Shown here piece by piece: positions 1-11,707 of a stretch of 64,000 nt of DNA. Both the position numbers and the translations under genes were made by a program. This DNA comes from Przewalskia tangutica (Eukaryota > Streptophyta > Magnoliopsida > Solanales > Solanaceae): positions 29,542,485 to 29,606,484 of the forward strand of contig CM056725.1 of the NCBI GenBank assembly GCA_029844215.1. Reading direction: 5' to 3'. The first letter of the stretch is position 1. Each line of letters begins with the position of its first letter. The notes beneath the pieces were generated by a model. That model made no database searches and was not told where the DNA came from. It saw only the letters and a list, made by a program, of their open reading frames with translations.

Positions 1-780
1 ATTTTTTTAAAACAAACGTGCGTGCAAGGGCAAAGCCGACAAGGCTGCCATATATACATAAACAAAAGACACTACACCGCATACGAGTCCAATCCCACAT
101 ACGAATACGGACTTGCGAGTTAAACTGAACTATGACGGGACAAGGCCCCGCTGTACCCAAAACTGTACAAAGCATGTACTGAAGGACATATACCAAAGAT
201 AAACTCCTGGAATAGAAGGAGCTTATCCAAAACCCCGAGGATCCTACACTGCCGATCACCGAATCGTACCTAAACTGCGGCGTGAGCGGCCGAAGAGTCG
301 ATGCGAAGAATGTACCAAGTATGTGAGCGATGAAATGCGTAATAAAATCATAGCGATCTAAATAACACATGAGACATGTATGATATCCAACCTACGATGC
401 ATAACACATAAGCGATCATATCAAGTCGTGGACGCAGCCTCAAAGTCATTACTCAATATAACCACGGGTCTCACGCCCATAATATCAATCATGCGTGGAA
501 TCCTTCCTCATCGCTGCATCCGGTGATGTAATAACACCAATAAGGATACATGAACACCAAGTCCCACCTGTGTCCTCAATACCTCGTGGTCCCATGCCGG
601 AATCCCACTCGTAAAAGCATGACCATAGGGTAACACAAACAAATCCGGGACATATATGATAATCAAAATACAACACATTGTGCCTTACTAACAATGAGAG
701 TAAGCGATGGTATCCTTACAATATAAACTAGGAAGCTCATGATCAAGCGGGACCATCCGCGCGGTATCATTTAGCAATCC

Positions 781-1050
781 TATTCACGGGACTATTTCAC
801 CCGCATAGGTCACGTGGACCCGCGTGAGGTATTCCTCGCATAGGCTGGACCCTCCCGCATGGGACTATTTCACCCGCATAAGCCCTTTCGGACCCGCATG
901 AGGTATTCCTCGAATAGGACTATTTCACGCGTAAGCCCTTACGGACTCGCGTGAGGTATTCCTCGCGATAGGTGGACCGCCCGCGTGGGACTATTTCACC
1001 CGCATAAGCCCTACGGACTCGCACGAGGTATTCCTCGCATCGTGGGTAGC
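781..1050 (-). repeat. LTR subrepeats with the GACTATTTCACCCGCATA / GAGGTATTCCTCGCA motif
   Basis: About four imperfect copies of a roughly 60-base unit carry GGGACTATTTCACCCGCAT followed by GAGGTATTCCTCG. Shorter versions occur in the A LTRs (about 7595-7745 and 12315-12475). Related CCGCATGAGGTATTCCTCGC units occur in the E, G and H LTRs and, on the other strand, in C. Confidence 0.7.
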
Positions 1051-1203
1051 AAATCCACTAATTATGTAAATGCCACAAACGGGAATGACCCGAACGACCG
1101 ATATACCAATAGCACACAACGGCTATTTCCGACACATAGGAAATTCTCAATTAACAAGCCCAAGTACTTATCACGGCATACTTAGACAAATTCTCAATTT
1201 ATC

Positions 1204-2054
1204 AAGCCAAAGTACTAATCAAGGCATACATAGAATAATTCTCTTTTAACAAGCCAAAGTACTTATCAAGGCACACTTAGACAAATCCTCAATTTATCAA
1301 GCCAAAGTACTAATCAAGGCATACATAGAATAATTCTCTTTTAACAAGCCAAAGTACTTATCAAGTTATACATAGAATAATTATCTTTTAACAAGCCAAA
1401 GTACTTATCAAGGCACACTTAGAATAATTCTCTTTTAACAAGCCAAAGTACTTATCAAGGCACACTTAGACAAATCCTCAATTTATCAAGCCAAAGTACT
1501 AATCAAGGCATACATAGAATAATTCTCTTTTAACAAGCCAAAGTACTTATCAAGTTATACATAGAATAATTCTCTTTTAACAAGCCAAAGTACTTATCAA
1601 GGCACACTTAGACAAATCCTCAATTTATCAAGCCAAAGTACTAATCAAGGCATACATAGAATAATTCTCTTTTAACAAGCCAAAGTACTTATCAAGTTAT
1701 ACATAGAATAATTCTCTTTTAACAAGCCAAAGTACTTATCAAGGCACACTTAGAATAATTCTCTTTTAACAAGCCAAAGTACTTATCAAGGCACACTTAG
1801 ACAAATCCTCAATTTATCAAGCCAAAGTACTAATCAAGGCATACATAGAATAATTCTCTTTTAACAAGCCAAAGTACTTATCAAGTTATACATAGAATAA
1901 TTCTCTTTTAACAAGCCAAAGTACTTATCAAGGCACACTTAGACAAATCCTCAATTTATCAAGCCAAAGTACTAATCAAGGCATACATAGAATAATTCTC
2001 TTTTAACAAGCCAAAGTACTTATCAAGTTATACATAGAATAATTCTCTTTTAAC
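1204..2054. repeat. 18-monomer tandem array of 47/48-bp units with a 331-bp higher-order period
   Basis: Each monomer begins AAGCCAAAGTACT. Four variants can be told apart: P (48 bp, ends CCTCAATTTATC), Q (starts AAGCCAAAGTACTAATC), R (contains CAAGTTATACATAG) and S (contains GGCACACTTAGAATAATT). Their order is Q-PQRSPQR-PQRSPQR-PQR. P monomers that open the seven-unit block start at 1251, 1582 and 1913, exactly 331 bases apart. The B 5' LTR has only three units of the related repeat (28119-28262), so the expansion is specific to this copy. Confidence 0.92.
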
Positions 2055-4036
2055 AAGCCAAAGTACTACGTACGTACATTCCTTTATAAAAGACTCATTT
2101 CTATGTAAAGCCCCAAGATACTAACACCCGTAGTATCAAGGCGTGTCTATTTTTCAAAGTAAGTTACTACACTTTTAGAAAACTCATTTCAAAGCTTGAA
2201 ATCAAGTAACTCCAAATTTTCACAATCTAGGCAACTTATGCCGATTTAATCAAAATAGACAATTTTCTAAACCTTCCATAAAGCCGTTATAACCAACTTC
2301 CCATAAAGCCGTTATAACCCTTTATGGTTTTAGACGTATCCATTCCTTCAATAACCAAGAGACTTATACTATTAAAACCAAGTATCACATATTTACAAAA
2401 CAAGTTCTCAACTTTCAAAATACTTCAAGTCTCTTAATAGTTAGAAAACAAGTTTTCTTCTACTTTTTAAACCTCAAGTAACTTCACCCTTAACGCAAGT
2501 TACTTCTCTTAAATCATGTCATTTCTCCTCTTTTAAATCAAATAAGTAAATCACTCCTTTGACTCCCCTAAAGTCATTATAATGACCTTTAGGTTTTAGA
2601 ACTAAGGCACTAGCCAAAAGATTTGGAAACCACTTCCTTTTCAAGTCTCTATGTACTTTAAGAAAAATACCTTCACTTTTAAGAATCCAAACTTCCCTAA
2701 GGAAATGGATTATACTACTTACAATTTAAACATCAAAGTACACTCGAAGTACATAGAACAAATTCTATTTTAGGCAATCCAAATACAAGCAAGGAATGGA
2801 TCATTCGAGGAGTAGAACTTACTTTCTTTATCTTAAGGAATCATGCTAGAAGAGGAGATAGTTCACATACCTTTTAGGCTAATATCCACAAGCTAAGCCG
2901 AATCGCGTGCGTAGAAGTGTCAACCTATAATGGTCACAACAAGGCTATCAACTTCTAGTCTCTATGTAGAATAATACTAAGTATTTAGTCTCTAATTCTA
3001 CGGAAAATCGGGCAGCACTTCCTTTGTTTCTACTCACTTTGCCACCTTTTCAAGGCGAATACAATAACCAACAAGCCACATTTAAGGCTCCAAACAACAA
3101 CCAAACAAAGGGGATTACACGCCTTACAATACGTGTAAAATTCCGCCCCACAATTCATACGAAATAGTGAATATGCCAAAAGCCATTCTCGGCCAACCTC
3201 TAGAACAACACTAGGTCTTTTTCAATCCTTCTTACAAATTCCAAGTTCTAAGGTCTAACATGTTATATAGTCTAAACAACTTCAACAACTACAATTTCCT
3301 TCTTTATACAACATGCGACGCTTAGACTAATAATCGACTAGAATTGAAATCTTAAAGCTAAACATGCTAGATTTCGGATTAGGGTTCCAATAGTCAAAAT
3401 ACTTATCAAACTTCATACTATATAACTCATGCTTGCTAATAACCATAGCTACAATGATAAGTAAACCTTAATTGCTAAAACGACAAGAATATACCTTTAT
3501 AAGCCCTTAAAATTTCCAAGATTTCAAAGTCGCGCCTTAGCAATTCTTAGCTCCTTTCCTTAGGTTCCAATCCGCTCCAAGCACTCCTTAGAGGCCTATG
3601 AAGAACCCATCTTCAAAGTTGAAGAACTCCCTTAGTTTCCGCCTTGCGACTAACGTAAAAATACGTTTTTTCCGAAATCTTTCTATTGAGATAACCTTAC
3701 AATACCCTTGGGGACATTGGGTTAAAGTCTTGTGGCTAACGGATCAAAACTATAAAAATTTTGTGTGGGAATTTCATGGAAGCCGAGAGCTCTCTCTCAA
3801 GCACAAGAACTCTCTAAATTTCTCTAAGTGTTAAATGAGCTAGTCTTGCTACTAGTTAGTATATAACACATATTGGAGGGCTTAGACTAAAACAAATGTG
3901 AGGCTAGGATTAAAATCACAAGGATCAAGCCTAAGTGGCAAGTTGACTAGTCAATTATGTCAAGCTTTGAAGACTTATCTTCCAAGATGTTCAATGACCA
4001 TAATACCCCTCCTCTAATTCGACCAAGACCACTTAT

Positions 4037-4059
4037 GGGGGTGCCACGTGTCGCCCTCT
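4037..4059. promoter_or_regulatory. Palindromic LTR site (G-box containing variant)
   Basis: The site reads GGGGGTGCCACGTG then TCGCCCTCTC. It is a near palindrome with a CACGTG core. The same site in the other B LTRs (16414-16437 and 30245-30268) has CACATG instead. It is the B-type form of a site found once in every LTR family here. Confidence 0.5.
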
Positions 4060-4663
4060 CATTCGTCCATAAAATTCCGTAACCCTCGTGGGCCCCACAA
4101 AACGTAAAATTCCTCGGGTGGGCCCCACATGACCAAATCCGTAAAGATAAATTTCCAAAATATTACTAAGTCCCATATTCTTCAAATAATGTATTTTGAG
4201 AATCCAATTCTCATCAACGAACACTTTTCCTTTCCGACATTCGGAAGATTTTTCCGTCGGAAAAACAATTCTTCCTTTCGTACTAATTTCCAAGTCTTGT
4301 TTCCTTACGTACATTCCCTTTTACATGTCCTGGACTTACGGGGTGTAACAATTTACTACCACAAGTTCTTTCTTCTTAACATGCAACACTAGAAACTAAT
4401 CCTAAAGGAAGAATCATTACCTTAGAGCTTTAGCCAAATCTTTTCAACCACTTGCTAGCTTCCTTTCCAAGAATACCACCACAACAACCTTCACAAGCTA
4501 GCCACAAGTTTCCCTCTTGCTTTTACTTTTTCAGATTTTTCCTAAGGCTAGAATGTCTCTTGGGATTTTAGAGAGAAGGAGGAGCTTGAACTTTTAAGAG
4601 AGAAAGATGAAATATGACCAAGTCTTGAAGACTTGGTCAATATAGTGCATGCAAAAATCAGAT

Positions 4664-4688
4664 GGGGGGGGACACTTGTCACCCTCCC
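4664..4688. promoter_or_regulatory. Palindromic LTR site, A type
   Basis: A run of G followed by GACACTTGTCACCCTCCC. The half sites GGGNGACA and TGTCACCC face each other. The A copies at 9376-9399 and 14093-14113 agree except for the length of the G run. Confidence 0.5.
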
Positions 4689-4734
4689 AAGGTCTTTTAA
4701 AAGAAAAATCTGCCTTTTCCTAAGTTTTTCCGCG

Positions 4735-4905
4735 AGAATCCGCCTCGGCGCGCGCCCACCTTCCCGGCGCGCGGCGCCGCAACTTCGCGGACTCAGATCT
4801 TCCGCGCGCGCGCCTGCTTCCGGCGCGCGGCTGAAACTCAGCGACTTCGATTTTTGGCGCGCGCCTGCATCCGGCGCGGCCTTGCGCTTTACGAAACGCA
4901 TTTTG
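4735..4905. repeat. GC-rich cassette in A LTR 1
   Basis: A stretch rich in GGCGCGCG and CCGGCGC inside an otherwise AT-rich LTR, with CTTCCGGCGC and CTGAAACT motifs repeated. The equivalent stretches at 9445-9615 and 14155-14315 differ in the length of nearly every GC tract, while flanking sequence is almost identical. The long open frames on both strands come from base composition and are not genes. Confidence 0.7.
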
Positions 4906-5173
4906 CCCGTCTGCGCACTGAACTTGTAACTCTCATAACTTCCTACTCTGATGTCCCATCGATGAACGGTTGGTTGCGTTGGAATCTAGACTCAACGAAC
5001 TACGCCCCAGGCCTTTGAAACACTTAGGAACTCTCAATGTATCGGGTCATAACTCGCCTCAAACTTGACTAAAACCCGTCCGGAACGATCCGTCAACCTA
5101 TCCTTAGAAAATTTTAAGTCTTACCCCCTTTCGTACGCTCTCAAACGCATGACCTGAACTACGGGGTGTAACA

Positions 5174-5188
5174 TTCTCCCCCCCTTAG
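5174..5188 (-). other. Polypurine tract of element A1
   Basis: On the minus strand CTAAGGGGGGGAGAA directly abuts the LTR start TGTTACACC. This is the standard position of the plus-strand primer of an LTR retrotransposon. Confidence 0.85.
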
Positions 5189-5211
5189 AAACATTCGCCC
5201 CCGAATGTTCC
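5188..5211 (-). other. Hairpin just upstream of the polypurine tract (A1)
   Basis: AACATTCG and CGAATGTT form an 8-bp perfect stem with a short G-rich loop, extendable by a wobble and a G-C pair. The same hairpin precedes every PPT in the window: 9910-9933, 16742-16764, 25516-25538, 37287-37309, 49115-49137 and 58322-58343. Confidence 0.65.
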
Positions 5212-5548
5212 TTTGGAGCCAATCTACTATTCCTTGATACACCCTCGGACTTCACGCTTAATAGGACCTTACTATGCTACTTGTGACCATAAGATATCGC
5301 ACATGCTCAATCATTCCTCATAAATCAAACAGGAAAACGAATCCAACGTATGACCCACTACCACTTACTCTCGTTCACGGCCTAACAGAATTGCCCGTTC
5401 GTATCTACCAACTTATTCTAAAACATGTACATAGTCTCAATATCCTCTGTTCATAACACTAAATCATACAACAATCCTATCACACATACTAATCTCTAAA
5501 GGGTCAAAGATGTACCTGTAACTATTGCTTCGCATTCTCCTTGTCGTC
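5212..5548 (-). other. Non-coding 3' region of element A1
   Basis: About 340 bases between the gag stop and the pre-PPT hairpin. I see no protease, reverse transcriptase or integrase similarity on either strand. The equivalent stretch in A2 (9934-10270) is almost identical, so the element carries no pol. Confidence 0.6.
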
Positions 5549-6799
5549 CTAATCATGATCCTGCCCTGCACGACGCATAACAAAAGAAGGCGATGAACCA
5601 GCCACTGATCCCGAAGGCTGAATCTCTATATCCGCGTCATCACTGGTCGGACAGTTCCTCGCATAATGGCCCTGCTGGCCACATGTATAACAATTACCCA
5701 AACTAGCACGACACTCCCCATAATGGGTCCTACCACATCGACTACACCGAGGTAGAGGTGGCCTCCTTAGACTAACACCCCTACTCCCCTGAAAACCTGA
5801 ACCCTCGGAGCCCTGACCTGCTCCCAAATCTCCCGAATGTCCTGAAGACGGCGGTGGAGTACTCCGTACTGGCTGAGGCGCATAACTAGCCTGCTGCTGA
5901 GGTGGTCCGCCTTGAAAACTGCCCTGAGATCCTGCTGTCCTGGCCCTCTTGGGCTGGCCTGAGTCAAGCCGACCCTCCCTTTCTCTGTCCTCTATCCCCT
6001 GCGCATATGCCTGTATCCTGGCAATATCCATCCCGGGCTGAAGAGCCACCCCCAAGCATGCAGTAATCATATGACGGTCTAACCCCATCACATATCGATG
6101 AACCATGTCTGCCATGTCCGCTACAATGGTGTGCGCATACCTGGCCAAGGAGTCAAACTCCAGGCTGTACTCTCTGATAGTCCTTCCGTCCTGCCTCAAG
6201 GTCAAGAACCTATCTACGCGGGCTCTCCTCATCTCAGGAGGCAAGAAGTGATCCAGGAAAGCCTCTGTGAACTCCTCCCAAACAGCTGGGAGAGCATCCT
6301 CACCTCTCGCCAACACCCATGACTCAAACCAGTTCAACGCAATATCGCGTAACCGGTAAGAAGCTAACACTACGGACTCCGTCTCCGAGGCCCTAAGCAC
6401 CTGCGTAGTCCGCCGCACCTGTCGAATAAACTCCTGAGGATCCTCCTCAGACCTCGAACCATAAAACTCGGGTGGATCACAACTCAGAAAGTCCCGAATC
6501 CTTAAACTGCCGGCCCTAAGGTTAGCCACCGGCCCCTGGCGGTGCTGCCCTGCCACGATGCTAGTCAACAACCTGATCTGCTCTCCGTAATCCCTATACT
6601 GCCGCCTGGTGTGGGCTCGAGGCTCGCACGGAACCTCTGGAGCCACCGCGCTCGGTTTCTAATATCGCTGGCGTGGTTGAACTCGCCGACCATCGCCTCG
6701 GGCATAGTCCGTGCCGAGTCACGTAACTCTCTGCGTGCCACTAGCAGCTCCTGCCGCTGCCTTGCCCTTCTGGGCTCTGGTCGCCTTCCGTGGAGGCAT
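5549..6799 (-). pseudogene. gag: Gag of gag-only gypsy element A1
   Basis: This encodes the retrotransposon capsid/nucleocapsid protein that packages element RNA into cytoplasmic virus-like particles. The intended start is the ATG at 6799 (product begins MPPRKATRAQKGK in copy A2). A frameshift near 6650-6720 leaves an uninterrupted 365-residue frame from 6646. In that frame the gag core lies at about residues 90-175, with LASYRLRDIALNWFESW and LRQDGRTIREYSLEFDSLA. A Gln/Pro/Gly-rich linker follows. A first Cys motif is CSRCGRTHYGEC, and a full CCHC zinc knuckle CYTCGQQGHYARNC covers residues 319-332 (plus-strand 5651-5692). The stop follows 33 residues later with no protease domain. The neighbours are a PPT downstream and a tRNA-Met primer site upstream. 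Loss of bases at CTG/CAG sites may explain the frameshift. Confidence 0.85.
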
Positions 6800-6990
6800 A
6801 ACTGTTACACAAGGATAGGTCAGAGAGGACTCAACCTACTATGACAGCTCTACTGCACGATCTCAAAGAGAGAAGAATGGAAATCAATCCTAAATGTCCT
6901 GCAACCTCCTGATTATAGATGTGGTACACAACACACCGATAATCAAGACTCTACTGAACACGATGCGTAGACACTTTTCGAGGACTAAGC
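6800..6990 (-). other. 5' leader of element A1 between primer site and gag
   Basis: About 190 bases of untranslated leader, expected to hold packaging signals. It contains an inverted pair, TGTGGT(A)CACAACACACCG with CGATAATC, that is kept in the leaders of B, E, G and H (for example 40007-40028). No open frame of note. Confidence 0.45.
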
Positions 6991-7001
6991 GCTCGATACA
7001 A
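6991..7001 (-). other. Primer-binding site of A1
   Basis: Plus-strand GCTCGATACAA is the mutated complement of TGGTATCAGAGC, the site pairing with initiator Met-tRNA. The T of CTG is missing (compare GCTCTGATACCA at 40076). It lies four bases from the LTR end. Confidence 0.75.
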
Positions 7002-7748
7002 CTTTTGTCACGACCGACCGGGGCGCTGATGCCTATCGGGGAACCCTATCAGTACATCGAGAATAGCGTGAACATACATAATACAAAATGCATGCAAGGT
7101 AAACATCACTAGCAATGCCAAGCGCGCTTTCATAAAATAACTTAATCAAATGTGAAGCAGTACAACTAGTGCTTACATTCAAACCACAAACGTGACTACG
7201 GACCTCAGGAATAACAATCGTGGCGGGACGGGGCCCGCCATACCCCGAATATACAAAAGTCTATAACCTCAGAATCATACCAAAAGACAAAGCCTCCGAA
7301 GGGATGGAGCCTTCCAGAAATGAGCAGTGGTCCTAAGAGTGCGGACGACCAGTTACGTATCTCGACTGCGGCATGAACGCGGCCCAGGGAGGTCAATACA
7401 ACAGTACCAAGTATGTGGCGAAAATATCAGAATGAAATCATAAGTCGAAAATAAGCTGGGTCATGGAAGAAAATCAAATACCTTTTCTTGTGCCTTACTA
7501 ACAATGAGAGTGACAAGTATGTATATATATATAACCTTGCATAAAATAGGGGCCTTAGGATCAAAGCAGGTACCTCGCGTAGTATCAATAAGCACCCTAC
7601 TCGCGGGACTATTTCACCCGTAGGTCCCGTGGACCGCGTGAGATATTCCTCGTGATAGGTACCCGCCGCGTGGGACTATTTCACCCGCATAAGCCCATAA
7701 GGACTCGCATGAGGTATTCCTCGCATCGTGGGTAGCAAGTCCACGGAA

Positions 7749-7968
7749 CAGGTGGTATAACGATCTTGGGGACTTACCCCTCAGATATACTCTTACCCTG
7801 AAACAGATGGTATAACGATCTTGGGGACTTACCCCTCAGATATACTCTTACACTGGAGTAGATGGTATAACGATCTTGGGGTTGTACTCCTCAGATATAC
7901 TCTTATACTGGAGCAGGTGGTATGACGATCTTGGGGCTTGCCCCTCAGACATACTCTTACCCTAGCTC
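7749..7968. repeat. Four 55-bp tandem repeats in A LTR 2
   Basis: Units start at 7749, 7804, 7859 and 7914, each with GGTGGTATAACGATCTTGG or a close variant, followed by CCCCTCAGATATACTC. The A LTR 3 copy covers about 12474-12690. A longer 68-bp version of the same repeat occurs in the B 5' LTR. Confidence 0.9.
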
Positions 7969-9444
7969 GAACTGTCATCATATCATAATCATAATTAAGT
8001 TAAGAAAACTTATAACTTCTTATTAGTCTTGTTCATATACCCTCTCATTTTAGTTTACTTAAGGCACTTAATCATATCTTTAATAAAAGAAAAACCGGGA
8101 ATTTAACCCAAGTACCACATACTTCAACTCTTTTAAAAGTGACTCTTTTTCATACATAAAACCTTTGGGCAATTGATGCCTAAAGATCAATTTGCCTTTC
8201 ATAAATCAAATCATTTGTCCTTGCTTATCTTACTTAGAGTAAATCTCTTCTTGCTAACCTTTCATAAAGCTAATATAACTAACTTCCCATAAAGCCGTTA
8301 TACTATCTTTATACTTTAGAAATTAAGACCTTCTTATCTTTTCATAAGGCCGTTATAACTCCTTATAAACCATTTTGTTCTTTTACTAACCAAGAGACTT
8401 ATACTTCAAACAAATCTACACAACTTTCAAAAATACTTCAAGCCTCTTATCTTTAGAATAATTCAATACTCAATACTTTCACACCAAGTACTCTATACTT
8501 TTGTAAAATCATACTTTTCCCTTAACCAAGGGACTTATACTTCTTTAAAACAAAACAAGTCTTTGTTTATACTTAAACAAGTAAGAATACTAAATCTTGT
8601 ACGTCTACCGTACTACATAGATACAAATACTCATGCTCAAAAGATAGGAAAGCTTCACATACCTTTTTGATCAATCCACTTGCTAGGTCCAAACTACCGC
8701 AAGTAATATGTCAACCTAAAATAACTATGATACGTTTATTAACCTCTAATTTCAATGTAGAATAATCTAAACTCAAAGCCACTAAATTCTATGTAAAATT
8801 GGGCAGCATTTCCTTTGTTTCTACATACTTTGTCACCTTTCACAAGGCCGAATTTATCATCCAAACGCCACATTTAAGGCTCAACAATCCAACATTTTTA
8901 AAGGGGATTACACACCTAAACTTAATTCTGCCCCATTAGGTACAACAATTCACTAAACAATTCTAAGGTAGTTTTTAGGCTACAACATGCTCATAATATC
9001 TTCTTAACCAATTCCCTCACATTCAAACCATAGTTCTTACATGCAATGAGTCTAAGAGCATTATTTACTACCACAAGTTCTTTCTTCTTAACATGCAACA
9101 CTAGAAACTAATCCTAAAGGAAGAATCATTACCTTAGAGCTTTAGCCAAATCTTTTCAACCACTTGCTAGCTTCCTTTCCAAGAATACCACCACAACAAC
9201 CTTCACAAGCTAGCCACAAGTTTCCCTCTTGCTTTTACTTTTTCAGATTTTTCCTAAGGCTAGAATGTCTCTTGGGATTTTAGAGAGAAGGAGGAGCTTG
9301 AACTTTTAAGAGAGAAAAATGAAATCTGACCAAGTCTTGAAGACTTGGTCAATATAGTGCATGCAAAAATCAGATGGGGGGGACACTTGTCACCCTCCCA
9401 AGGTCTTTTAAAAGAAAAATCTGCCTTTTCCTAAGATTTTCGCG

Positions 9445-9615
9445 AGAATCCGCCTCGGCGCGCGACCACTTCCGGCGCGCGGCTGCAACTCCTGCGGACT
9501 CTCAGATCTTCCGACGCCGCGGCCCTGCTTCCCGGCGCCGCGGCGCTGAAACTTCAGCGACCCCTCAGTACTTTTGGCGCCGCGGCGCATCCGCGCGGCC
9601 CATGCCTTTACCTGA
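9445..9615. repeat. GC-rich cassette in A LTR 2
   Basis: It contains GGCGCCGCGGCGC-type tracts at the same place as 4735-4905. The surrounding 300 bases on each side are almost unchanged between copies, while this cassette differs at many places. Confidence 0.7.
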
Positions 9616-9895
9616 AACGCATTTCTGCCCGTCTGCGCACTGAACTTGTAACTCTCATAACTTCCTACTCTGATGTCCCATCGACGAACGGTTGGTTGCG
9701 TTGGAATCTAGACTCAACGAACTACGCCCCAGGCCTTTGAAACACTTAGGAACTCTCAATGTATCGGGTCATAACTCGCCTCAAACTTGACTAAAACCCG
9801 TCCGGAACGATCCGTCAACCTATCCTTAGAAAATTTTAAGTCTTACCCCCTTTCGTACGCTCTCAAACGCATGACCTGAACTACGGGGTGTAACA

Positions 9896-9910
9896 TTCTC
9901 CCCCCCTTAG
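9896..9910 (-). other. Polypurine tract of element A2
   Basis: Same as the A1 tract: CTAAGGGGGGGAGAA on the minus strand next to TGTTACACC. The pre-PPT hairpin follows at 9910-9933, and 9934-10270 is non-coding. Confidence 0.85.
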
Positions 9911-10270
9911 AAACATTCGCCCCCGAATGTTCCTTTGGAGCCAATCTACTATTCCTTGATACACCCTCGGACTTCACGCTTAATAGGACCTTACTATGCT
10001 ACTTGTGACCATAAGATATCGCACATGCTCAATCATTCCTCATAAATCAAACAGGAAAACGAATCCAACGTATGACCCACTACCACTTACTCTCGTTCAC
10101 GGCCTAACAGAATTGCACGTTCGTATCTACCAACTTATTCTAACACATGTACATAGTCTCAATATCCTCTGTTCATAACACTAAATCATACAACAATCCT
10201 ATCACACATACTAATCTCTAAAGGGTCAAAGATGTACCTGTAACTATTGCTTCGCATTCTCCTTGTCGTC

Positions 10271-11507
10271 CTAATCATGATCCTGCCCTGCACGACGCAT
10301 AACAAAAGAAGGCGATGAACCAGCCACTGATCCCGAAGGCTGAATCTCTATATCCGCGCCATCACTGGTCGGACAGTTCCTTGCATAATGGCCCTGCTGG
10401 CCACATGTATAGCAATTACCCAAACTAGCACGACACTCCCCATAATGGGTCCTACCACATCGACTACACCGAGGTAGAGGTGGCCTCCTTAGACTAACAC
10501 CCCTACTCCCCTAAAAACCTGAACCCTCGGAGCCCTGACCTGCTCCCAAATCTCCATAATGTCCTGAAGACGGCGGTGGAGTACCCCGTACTGGCTGAGG
10601 CGCATAACTAGCCTGCTGCTGAGGTGGTCCGCCTTTAAAACTGCCCTGAGATCCTGCTGTCCTGGCCCTCTTGGGCTGGCCTGAGTCAAGCCGACCCTCC
10701 CTTTCTCTGTCCTCTATCCTCGCGTATGCTCGTATCCCGCAAAATCCATCCCGGTGAAGAGCCACCCGGCACGATAATCATATGACGGTCTAACCCCATC
10801 ACATATCGATGAACCCTGTCTGCCATGTCCGCTACAATGGTGTGCACATACCTGGCCAAGAAGTCAAACTCCAGGTTGTACTCTCTGATAGTCCTTCCGT
10901 CCTGCCTCAAGGTCAAGAACCTATCTACGCGGGCTCTTCTCATCTCAGGAGGCAAGAAGTGATCCAGGAAAGCCTCTGTGAACTCCTCCCAAACAGCTGG
11001 GAGAGCATCCTCACCTCTCGCCAACACCCATGACTCAAACCAGTTCAACGCAATATCGCGTAACCGGTAAGAAGCTAACACAACGGACTCCGTCTACGAG
11101 GCCCTAAGCACTGCGTGGTCCGCGTGCACTGTCGAATAAACTCACGAGGATCCTCGCCGGACCTCAACCATAAAACTCGGGTGGATCACAACTCGAAAGT
11201 CCGAATCCTTAAAGCGCCGGCCTAAGGTTAGCACGGCCGGCAGCGATCATCGCCACGATGCTAGTCAACAACCGACCGCTCTCCGTAATCCCTATACTCG
11301 CCTGGTGTGGGCGGAGGCTCGGTACGGAACCTCTGGAGCCACTGCCGCTCTCGGCCCCTCTAATACTGCCGGCGTAGCTGAACTCGCCGACCCGACTACT
11401 GCATCAGGCATAGTCCGTGCCCGAGTCCTGGTAACTCTCCGCGTGCCATTAGCAGCTCCTGCTGCTGCCTTGCCCTTCTGGGCTCTGGTCGCCTTCCGTG
11501 GAGGCAT
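10271..11507 (-). pseudogene. gag: Gag of gag-only gypsy element A2
   Basis: A second copy of the A1 gag. The start at 11507 gives MPPRKATRAQKGKAAAGAAN; the ATG at 11573 in the same frame is less likely because only the MPPRK start is kept in A1. The core segment survives at 10686-11081 (LASYRLRDIALNWFESW, LRQDGRTIREYNLEFD), the linker at 10511-10765, and the zinc knuckle near 10379-10420. Breaks near 10700-10770 and 11090-11290 separate these parts. Both breaks fall where A1 has CTG or CAG and this copy has CG, so the gene may be less damaged than it appears. The stop is at the same place as in A1 and no pol follows. Confidence 0.82.
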
Positions 11508-11692
11508 AATCATTACACAAGGATAGGTCGAGAGAGGACTCGACCTACTATGACAACTCTCGCACGATCTCAAAGAGAAGAATGGAAATCAATCCTAAAT
11601 GTCCTGCTGACCTCACGATTATAGATGTGGTACACACACCGATAATCAAGACTACCTGAACACGATGCGTAGACACTTTCCGAGGACTAATC

Positions 11693-11703
11693 GCTCGATA
11701 CCA
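11693..11703 (-). other. Primer-binding site of A2
   Basis: Plus-strand GCTCGATACCA equals the initiator Met-tRNA complement minus the T of CTG. Four bases (CTTT) separate it from the LTR. Confidence 0.82.
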
Positions 11704-11707
11704 CTTT

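Larger units (their letters stand above)
1..4350 (-). mobile_element. LTR of a B-type gypsy element (solo LTR or 3' LTR), left end outside the window
   Basis: Read on the plus strand this block matches the B 5' LTR (18536-19623 and 27991-30589), beginning about 100 bases inside it. Its right end is GGACTTACGGGGTGTAACA, the reverse complement of the LTR start TGTTACACCCCGTAAGTCC. At 4351 the sequence changes at once to the interior of an A-type LTR (equivalent to 9063), so this LTR was inserted into an A LTR. No PPT or gag follows, so within the window it behaves as a solo LTR. It is longer than the other B LTR because of the satellite-like array at 1204-2054. The matching 5-bp target duplication would lie left of the window. 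Confidence 0.8.
4351..5173 (-). mobile_element. Right-hand part of A LTR 1 (3' LTR of gag-only element A1)
   Basis: This matches 9063-9895 of the complete A LTR nearly base for base and ends at GAACTACGGGGTGTAACA. The left part of this LTR is cut off by the B-type LTR ending at 4350 and lies outside the window. A polypurine tract on the minus strand abuts its end, marking it as the 3' LTR of a minus-strand element. It contains the palindromic site and the GC-rich cassette. Confidence 0.88.
7006..9895 (-). mobile_element. A LTR 2, complete, shared by A1 (5' LTR) and A2 (3' LTR)
   Basis: A 2890-base LTR. In its own orientation it runs from TGTTACACCCCGTAGTTC to a terminus in GGTCGTGACA. On its left lies the A1 primer site and on its right the A2 PPT, so one LTR serves two internal domains. 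It carries four 55-bp repeats (7749-7968), the subrepeat zone near 7595-7745, the palindromic site (9376-9399) and the GC-rich cassette (9445-9615). It is nearly identical to A LTR 3 outside GC-rich and CTG/CAG positions. Confidence 0.9.

Noticed and set aside
1204..2054. Regular repeats resembling a CRISPR array
   Set aside because: Units are contiguous 47/48-bp monomers with no unique spacers, within a plant LTR; no cas-like genes.
4548..4929. Overlapping open frames of about 100 codons on both strands
   Set aside because: They arise from the GC-rich cassette of the A LTR and are not kept at 9374-9643 or 14091-14351.
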